From positions 62,001-126,000 of the forward strand of contig NZ_JAGFNS010000019.1 in assembly GCF_017592555.1 (NCBI RefSeq): a stretch of DNA of 64,000 nucleotides, given 5' to 3'. The stretch is from Actinoplanes flavus (GTDB taxonomy: Bacteria; Actinomycetota; Actinomycetes; Mycobacteriales; Micromonosporaceae). The notes under the pieces were generated by a model that was given only the letters and a program-made list of their open reading frames with translations, did not search any database and was not told the DNA's origin. Below, piece by piece: positions 58,856 through 64,000 of the stretch (positions are counted from its first letter, which is position 1; the number at the start of each line of letters is the position of its first letter). Both the position numbers and the translations under genes were made by a program.

Positions 58856-59586
58856 GTGGACTCCGTCGAGGCCAGGATCTCGGCGAGGTGGACGGTCCGC
58901 ACCCCGGTACGCAGGCGGGACAGCCCGCCGCCGATGTGCATGAGGCAGGAGCTGTCGCCGGCCGTGCACACGTCCGCCCCGGTGGACACGATGTTCGTCA
59001 TCTTGTCGGCCAGCATGGCGGTGGACGTCTCCGCGTTCTTGAGCGCGAAGGTGCCGCCGAACCCGCAGCACTGTTCCGCCGCGGGCAGCTCCACCAGGTC
59101 GAGGCCGCGCACCTGGCGCAGCAGCCGCAGCGGCTTGTCACCGACCCGGATCATCCGCAGCGAGTGGCAGGTCGGGTGGTAGGTGACCCGGTGCGGGTAG
59201 TAGGCCCCCACGTCCTCGATCTTCAGCACGTCGACGAGCAGTTCGGACAGTTCGTAGGTGCGGGCGGCCACGGATGCGCTGCGGGCGGCGAGTCCGGCGT
59301 CGCCGTGGGACGACGCGACCATGGCGTGCTGGTGACGGATCGAGCCGGCGCAGGATCCCGACGGCGCGACGATCACCTCGTACCGGTCGAAGGTTTGCGC
59401 ATATCGCCTGATCAGCGGTAACGCTTCCGTCTGATAGCCGGTGTTGACGTGCATCTGCCCGCAGCAGGTCTGGTCGAACGGGAACACCACCTCGTGCCCG
59501 AGCCGTTCGAGCAGCCGCACCGTGGCCTTGGCCGCCTCCGGGAAGAGCGTGTCGGCCAGGCAGGTGGCGAAGAACGCGATCCGCAC
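58852..59586 (-). CDS. lutA: LutA, CCG-domain subunit of the lactate utilisation complex
   Basis: GTG 59586 after GGGGAGG located in the end of rhaB, 3 nt downstream of it. 244 residues with two CCG domains (QTCCGQMHVNTGY and EQCCGFGGTFALKN) that bind an Fe-S centre as in succinate/heterodisulfide-type reductases. First of the three Lut genes. Confidence 0.93.
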   Translation of the reverse strand: MRIAFFATCLADTLFPEAAKATVRLLERLGHEVVFPFDQTCCGQMHVNTGYQTEALPLIRRYAQTFDRYEVIVAPSGSCAGSIRHQHAMVASSHGDAGLAARSASVAARTYELSELLVDVLKIEDVGAYYPHRVTYHPTCHSLRMIRVGDKPLRLLRQVRGLDLVELPAAEQCCGFGGTFALKNAETSTAMLADKMTNIVSTGADVCTAGDSSCLMHIGGGLSRLRTGVRTVHLAEILASTEST

Positions 59587-59589
59587 CTC

Positions 59590-60969
59590 TCACCTCCCCA
59601 CTCGTGCGGCCGCGGCGTCCCAGTCCGTCGTGGAGCCGCCCGGCGTGTAGCGCACGATGCGTTGAGTCTCGCGCACCAGACCCCGCATCGCATCCAGTCC
59701 GCCGTCGACCACGCCGGCGGCGCGGGCCTGCACCAGCAGGTTGCCGATGGCGGTGGCCTCGACCGGCCCGGCCAGCACCGGCAGCCCGCAGGCGTCCGCG
59801 GTCAGCTGGCAGAGCAGTTCGTTGAGCGCGCCGCCGCCGACCAGGTGCACCACCGAGACGGACCGGCCGGCGAGTTCCTGGGCCTGGCGCAGCGCGCGCC
59901 GTTGCGCGAGCGCCAGGCTGTCCAGGACGCAGCGCACGATCGTCGCCCGTCTCGCGTCGGCGGGGAGCCCGGCCGCCTTGCGCAGCCGGCCCTCCATGTC
60001 GCCGGGCGGCAGGAACAGCGGGTCGTCGAGGTCGACCACGTGGGCGAGGCCCGGCTCGGCGGCCGCCGCTCGCAGCAGCTCGGGCAGGGCGGGTGAGTTC
60101 CATTCGCGCAGGCACTCCTGCAGCGGCCACAGTCCCATGACGTTGCGCAGGTAGCGGATGGTGCCGTCGACGCCGCCCTCGTTGGTGAAGTTCGCCTGCC
60201 GCGACTGCGGAGTCAGCACCGGCCGGTCCAGCTCCAGGCCGACCAGTGACCAGGTGCCGCAGGAGATGTAGGCGAAATCGGCCCCCGAGGCGGGCACGGC
60301 CACCACCGCGCTGGCCGTGTCGTGCGATCCGACCGCCACCACGGGCGTGCCCTCGTGGTAGCCGATGGTCGACCCGGGATGCCGCACCGGCGGCAACAGC
60401 TCGGCGCGCAATCCCAGCTCACCGATCAGATCAAGAGCCCAATCCCGGGTACGCACATCGAGCAGCCCGGTGGTGGAGGCGTTGGTGTACTCCGCGCCGA
60501 TCTCCCCGGTCAGCCAGTAGGCCAGCAGGTCGGGGATCAGCAGGAGCCGGCGCGCCAGCCCGTACTGCGCGGTCGGTTCGGCGGCGAGCAGCTGGTAGAC
60601 CGTGTTGAACGGCAGCTTCTGGAGCCCGCACACGTCGTACCGGTCCTTGATCCGCTCGGCGACGCCGTCGGTGCGGCCGTCCCGGTAGTGGACCGGGTTG
60701 CCGAGCAGGGCCCCGTCGGCGTCGAGCAGCCCGTAGTCGACGGCCCACGAGTCGATGCCGATGCCGCGCACCGGCCCGGCGGCTTTCAGGCCGTCGAGCA
60801 CCCCCCGGTACAGCGACAGGATGTCCCAGTGCAGGGTGCCGCCGACGCGCACCGGCTCGTTCGGGAACCGGTGCACCACGTCGAGGCCGAGCCCGCCGTC
60901 GCGGAAGCGGCCGACGACGACGCGCCCGGACGACGCGCCGAGGTCGACGGCGGCGAAGGAGGAGCTCAT
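59590..60969 (-). CDS. rhaB: rhamnulokinase
   Basis: ATG 60969 overlaps the aldolase/dehydrogenase stop (ATGA). 459 residues, FGGY carbohydrate kinase: AAVDLGASSGRVVVGRF phosphate loop, GIGIDSWAVDYGLLD, GSHDTASAVVAVP, CGTWSLVGLEL and VVHLVGGGALNELLCQLTADACGLPV. These match rhamnulokinase, which phosphorylates L-rhamnulose. The neighbouring rhamnulose-1-phosphate aldolase supports the substrate. Confidence 0.92.
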   Translation of the reverse strand: MSSSFAAVDLGASSGRVVVGRFRDGGLGLDVVHRFPNEPVRVGGTLHWDILSLYRGVLDGLKAAGPVRGIGIDSWAVDYGLLDADGALLGNPVHYRDGRTDGVAERIKDRYDVCGLQKLPFNTVYQLLAAEPTAQYGLARRLLLIPDLLAYWLTGEIGAEYTNASTTGLLDVRTRDWALDLIGELGLRAELLPPVRHPGSTIGYHEGTPVVAVGSHDTASAVVAVPASGADFAYISCGTWSLVGLELDRPVLTPQSRQANFTNEGGVDGTIRYLRNVMGLWPLQECLREWNSPALPELLRAAAAEPGLAHVVDLDDPLFLPPGDMEGRLRKAAGLPADARRATIVRCVLDSLALAQRRALRQAQELAGRSVSVVHLVGGGALNELLCQLTADACGLPVLAGPVEATAIGNLLVQARAAGVVDGGLDAMRGLVRETQRIVRYTPGGSTTDWDAAAARVGR

Positions 60970-62996
60970 CGCAGGAAGGCCGCGGCGACGCCCGCGTCGA
61001 CGGGGATGTGCAGGCCGGTGGTGTGGGTGAGGTCGCCGCCGGTGAGCGCGAAGACGGCGTTGGCGATGTGCTCGGGGAGCACCTCGCGCTTGAGCAGGGT
61101 CCGCTGGGCGTAGAACTCGCCGAGTTTCTCCTCCGGCACCCCGTAGACGGCGGCCCGGTCGGCGCCCCAGCCACCGGCGAAGATGCCGGAGCCGCGGACC
61201 ACCCCGTCCGGGTTGATGCCGTTGACCCGGATGCCGTGCGGGCCCAGCTCGGCCGCCAGCAGCCGGACCTGGTGCGCCTGATCGGCCTTGGCCGCGCCGT
61301 ACGCCACGTTGTCGGGCCCCGCGAAGATCGAGTTCTTGCTGGCGATGTAGACGATGTCGCCGCCCATGCCCTGCGCGATCAGCACCCGCGCGGTCTCCCG
61401 CGACACCAGGAACGAGCCCTTCGCCATCACGTCGTGTTGCCGGTCCCAGTCGCGGGCCGTGGTGTCCAGCAGCGACTTCGACAGCGACAGGCCGGCGTTG
61501 TTGACGACGAGATCAACCCCACCGAAGGCCAGAACCGCCTCCTGTACGGCGTTCGCGACGCCGACCTCATCGGTGACGTCGAGGCTCACCGCCACCGCCA
61601 CGTCCGGCCCACCGATCTCGGCGGCCACCGTGGCGGCGGCCCCGGTGTCCCGGTCGCTGACCACCACGCAGGCGCCCTCGGCCGCGAGGCGCAGCGCGAT
61701 GGCCCGGCCGATGCCCGAACCCGCGCCGGTGACCAGCGCGATCCGGGTCGCCAGCGGCTTCGGTTTCGGCATCCGCTGGAGCTTGGCCTCCTCGAGGGCC
61801 CAGTACTCGATCCGGAACTTCTCGGCCTCGTCGATCGGCGCGTACCGGGACACCGCCTCGGCGCCGCGCATCACGTTGATCGCGTTGACGTAGAACTCGC
61901 CGGCCACCCGGGCGGTCTGCTTGTTCGCCCCGAAGGAGAACATGCCCACGCCCGGGACCAGCACGATCGCCGGGTCGGCGCCGCGGATCGCCGGGCTGTT
62001 CGCGGTGGCGTGCCGCTCGTAGTAGCCGCGGTAGTCCGCCCGGTACGCCTCGTGCAGCTCCCTGAGGCGGGCGACCACCTCGTCCAGGGCCGCGTCCGGG
62101 GCGGTGTCCACGACCAGCGGTTTGACCTTGGTGCGCAGGAAGTGGTCGGGGCAGGAGGTGCCGAGGGCGGCCAGTTCGGCCAGGCGCTGCGAGCCCACGA
62201 AGTCCAGCACCACGTCGCTGTCGGTGAAGTGCCCGACCTGGGGACGGTCGGTGGAGGCGAGGCCCCGGATCACCGGGAACAACGCGGCGGCGCGCTCACG
62301 GCGTACGCCCGTGGGAAGGGGTCGATGGATCGTCGCGCCGAAGGGCGCGTTGCGGCCGTGCTCCGCGATGTAGGCCGCGGCGGTGTCGATGATCTCCCGC
62401 GAGTGGGCCTCGCACTCGTCGCTTGTCGCGCCCCACGCGGTGATCCCGTGGCCGCCCAGGATGACGCCGATGGCCTGCGGGTTGGCCCGGTGGGCGGCGG
62501 CGATGTCCAGGCCGAGCTGGAAGCCGGGCCGGCGCCAGTCCACCCAGAGCACACGGTCGCCGAAGATCTCCTTGGTCAGCGCCGGCCCGTCGGCGGCGGT
62601 GGCGATCGCGATGCCGGCGTCCGGGTGCAGGTGGTCCACGTGCGGGGCGTCGACCAGGCCGTGCATGGCGGTGTCGATGCTGGGCGCGGCCCCGCCCTTG
62701 CCGTGCAGGCAGTAGTCGAAGGCGGCGACCATCTCGTCCTCGCGGTCGATGCCCGGGTAGACACCGGTGAGCGCGCGCAGCCGGTCGAGGCGCAGGACGG
62801 CCAGGCCCTTCTCGGTCAGCGTGCCGAGGTCGCCGCCGGAGCCCTTCACCCACACCAGGTCGACCGATTCACCGGTGACCGGGTCGGTGCCGGCGCCCTT
62901 GGCGGACGTGTTGCCGCCGGCGTAGTTGGTGGTCCGCGGATCCGCGCCGAGGCGGTTCGAGCGGGCGATGAGCTCGGAGACTGCGGGGTTGGTCAT
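60966..62996 (-). CDS. bifunctional rhamnulose-1-phosphate aldolase / L-lactaldehyde dehydrogenase (RhaEW type)
   Basis: ATG 62996; 676 residues. The N-terminal class II aldolase half carries NYAGGNTSAKG, VKGSGGDLGTL and the zinc histidines of HVDHLHPDAGI. After about residue 420 an SDR half follows: ALVTGAGSGIGRAIALRLAAEGA, NNAGLS, IVYIASKNS and the catalytic YGAAKADQ. Such fusions cleave rhamnulose-1-phosphate to DHAP and L-lactaldehyde and oxidise the latter to L-lactate. First gene of the operon; a LacI-type operator lies 24 nt before the start. Rhamnose isomerase and transporter are not in the window. Confidence 0.9.
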   Translation of the reverse strand: MTNPAVSELIARSNRLGADPRTTNYAGGNTSAKGAGTDPVTGESVDLVWVKGSGGDLGTLTEKGLAVLRLDRLRALTGVYPGIDREDEMVAAFDYCLHGKGGAAPSIDTAMHGLVDAPHVDHLHPDAGIAIATAADGPALTKEIFGDRVLWVDWRRPGFQLGLDIAAAHRANPQAIGVILGGHGITAWGATSDECEAHSREIIDTAAAYIAEHGRNAPFGATIHRPLPTGVRRERAAALFPVIRGLASTDRPQVGHFTDSDVVLDFVGSQRLAELAALGTSCPDHFLRTKVKPLVVDTAPDAALDEVVARLRELHEAYRADYRGYYERHATANSPAIRGADPAIVLVPGVGMFSFGANKQTARVAGEFYVNAINVMRGAEAVSRYAPIDEAEKFRIEYWALEEAKLQRMPKPKPLATRIALVTGAGSGIGRAIALRLAAEGACVVVSDRDTGAAATVAAEIGGPDVAVAVSLDVTDEVGVANAVQEAVLAFGGVDLVVNNAGLSLSKSLLDTTARDWDRQHDVMAKGSFLVSRETARVLIAQGMGGDIVYIASKNSIFAGPDNVAYGAAKADQAHQVRLLAAELGPHGIRVNGINPDGVVRGSGIFAGGWGADRAAVYGVPEEKLGEFYAQRTLLKREVLPEHIANAVFALTGGDLTHTTGLHIPVDAGVAAAFLR

Positions 62997-63019
62997 GGGC
63001 GTCCGCTCTTCGTTCGATG

Positions 63020-63031
63020 TGAAACGTTTCA
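63020..63031. promoter_or_regulatory. LacI-type operator
   Basis: Perfect 12-bp palindrome TGAAACGTTTCA, the classic half-site pattern of LacI/GalR regulators, 24 nt upstream of the aldolase/dehydrogenase start codon. It probably controls the whole rhaEW-rhaB-lutABC operon; the regulator gene is outside the window. Confidence 0.7.
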
Positions 63032-63068
63032 GAGACACCGGTAGATTACGGCCGCCACTCACCCCCGG

Positions 63069-64000
63069 TCAAGAGCCCGGCTGACTCCCGTCCCGCACCG
63101 CGGCGAGGACCTGACGGCTGAGCTCCAGCTCGTCCTCGTACGCCGCCGGGTCGTCCCGTTTCAGATCCAGGTAGATGCGGACCGACTCCTCGGCCGAGGC
63201 CAGCACCGCCGACCGGGAGGCGTCGGCACGCAGGCCGGCTCGCGCGTGCGCGCCCAGAGCCCGGGCCAGGGAGAGCCGATGCGCCATCGGGTTCACGGCC
63301 GCGACCTCCCGGACGACGCCGACCGCCTCCTCGGCGGCCCGCAGCGCCTCCCGCCCGTCGCCGGCCAGCTCGTGCCAGAGAGCGAGCTGCAGCAACGAGC
63401 CCGCGAGGTCGGCCTGATGGACGGCCGGGTTCGCCGCGGCCAGCCGGCGCCGGATGCCGATCGCCTCCCCGGTCATGGCCAGCGCCTCGGGTATCCGCCC
63501 CACCGTCGCCAGCAGACCGCCGCGATTGTTCAGCATCGTCGCGAAGTGGTGCTGGTACGCGGCCGGGTCGCGGGCGGTCAGCTCACGGTAGAGGTGCAGG
63601 CACTCGTCGGTGGCCGCCAGCGCCTCGCCGTAACGGCCCAGGGTGCCCAGACGGTTGCCGAGGTTGCACAACGCCTCGGCCAGACTGGCCCGGTAGGCGG
63701 CCGGGTTGGCGGCATCCAGCCGCCGCAGCAGCCGCACCGACTCCGTACCCGGCGGCAACGCCTCCCCGGCCCGCCCGGCAGTCCAGAGATACAGCCCCAG
63801 GTTGTTCAGCGCCTGCGCCAGACCGGGCAGGTGTGCGGCCGGATTCCCGGCGGCCAGCCGGCGCATCAGCACGACCGCCTCCTCGGCCGGCTCCAGCGCG
63901 TCGCTCGTCGCCGCCGACTCGTACCGTGCGGCGCCGAGGTTGATCAGCGCCCGGGCGAGCAGGTCCTCGTAGGCCTCCGGATTCGCGGCGGCGAGCCGCC
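63069..64000 (-). CDS. tetratricopeptide-repeat protein (5' end outside window)
   Basis: The frame is open from the window edge to a stop at 63069, giving 310 visible residues. Helical TPR units of about 45 residues recur, each with NPAAY or NPAVH followed by LAEALCNLGNRLGTLGRYGEALAATDECL-like helices. This is the repeat array usually found C-terminal to CHAT, NB-ARC or kinase domains in actinobacteria, so the missing N-terminus could carry such a domain. No function can be set from this part. Confidence 0.8.
   Translation of the reverse strand, partial: RLAAANPEAYEDLLARALINLGAARYESAATSDALEPAEEAVVLMRRLAAGNPAAHLPGLAQALNNLGLYLWTAGRAGEALPPGTESVRLLRRLDAANPAAYRASLAEALCNLGNRLGTLGRYGEALAATDECLHLYRELTARDPAAYQHHFATMLNNRGGLLATVGRIPEALAMTGEAIGIRRRLAAANPAVHQADLAGSLLQLALWHELAGDGREALRAAEEAVGVVREVAAVNPMAHRLSLARALGAHARAGLRADASRSAVLASAEESVRIYLDLKRDDPAAYEDELELSRQVLAAVRDGSQPGS

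Overview
The window is chromosomal DNA of a high-GC actinobacterium, most likely a Micromonosporaceae (Actinoplanes-like) soil organism. The signs are strong G/C preference at third codon positions, many GTG starts, 1-4 nt stop/start overlaps, a conservon (cvnABCD), a sortase of the actinobacterial E/F type, DUF2510 and DUF3040 proteins, and long Pro/Ala/Thr-rich surface proteins. I see no rRNA, tRNA, transposase, phage gene or CRISPR array.

Layout. 0-1.3 kb: end of a sarcosine oxidase operon (soxA C-terminus, soxG). 1.5-6.4 kb: a complete conservon (sensor kinase, roadblock, DUF742, GTPase) translationally coupled to a glycine-betaine-type binding lipoprotein. 6.4-10.8 kb: a compact module made of a winged-helix/BTAD regulator fused to a ThsA-like Macro domain, a small membrane protein, a four-helix membrane protein and a TIR-domain effector. 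The last two share a 24-residue motif at the facing ends of the two proteins. I regard this as the best candidate for an undescribed, probably anti-phage, signalling system. 10.8-13.8 kb: a three-gene VWA operon on the other strand. 14-16.7 kb: TetR/DoxX pair with a clear palindromic operator, and a membrane diguanylate cyclase. 16.7-20.9 kb: IclR regulator divergent from an NMT1-type ABC importer with two permeases and an ATPase. 21-26.9 kb: secreted M28 aminopeptidase, DUF2510 protein, 33-bp tandem repeats, Pro-rich membrane protein plus sortase, and a secreted beta-helix protein. 27-31.3 kb: universal stress protein, amino-acid permease, Glu-Pro-Val-repeat/HhH membrane protein and an LRR-like protein.

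31.6-38.6 kb holds a single 2,323-codon gene: a caspase-like domain that has lost both catalytic residues, a giant repetitive linker, one membrane helix and an extracellular seven-bladed-propeller-like domain. 38.6-41 kb: class III aminotransferase, HxlR regulator, NAD(P)-binding reductase. 41-43.3 kb is poorly organised, with a perfect 22-bp hairpin, seven 30-bp tandem repeats and one doubtful long ORF. 43.3-45.8 kb: PEP-mutase-family enzyme and a secreted lysyl-oxidase-like protein. 45.8-49.4 kb: racemase of the N-succinylamino acid racemase/OSBS family, SIS protein, GNAT and M20 hydrolase, which together fit the D- to L-amino acid salvage pathway. 49.6-53.8 kb: DUF3040 protein, two orphan HlyD-type adaptors, an MFS exporter. 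53.7-56 kb: a divergent kinase/receiver pair in which the kinase lacks its H-box histidine and the receiver lacks its phospho-acceptor aspartate. 56.8-63 kb: an operon that takes L-rhamnulose to pyruvate (RhaB, RhaEW-type bifunctional enzyme, LutABC) behind a LacI-type operator. The window ends inside a TPR gene.

Start codons were chosen by ribosome-binding sites and overlaps, so several differ from the longest possible ORF. All family names rest on motif recognition by eye, without database searches.
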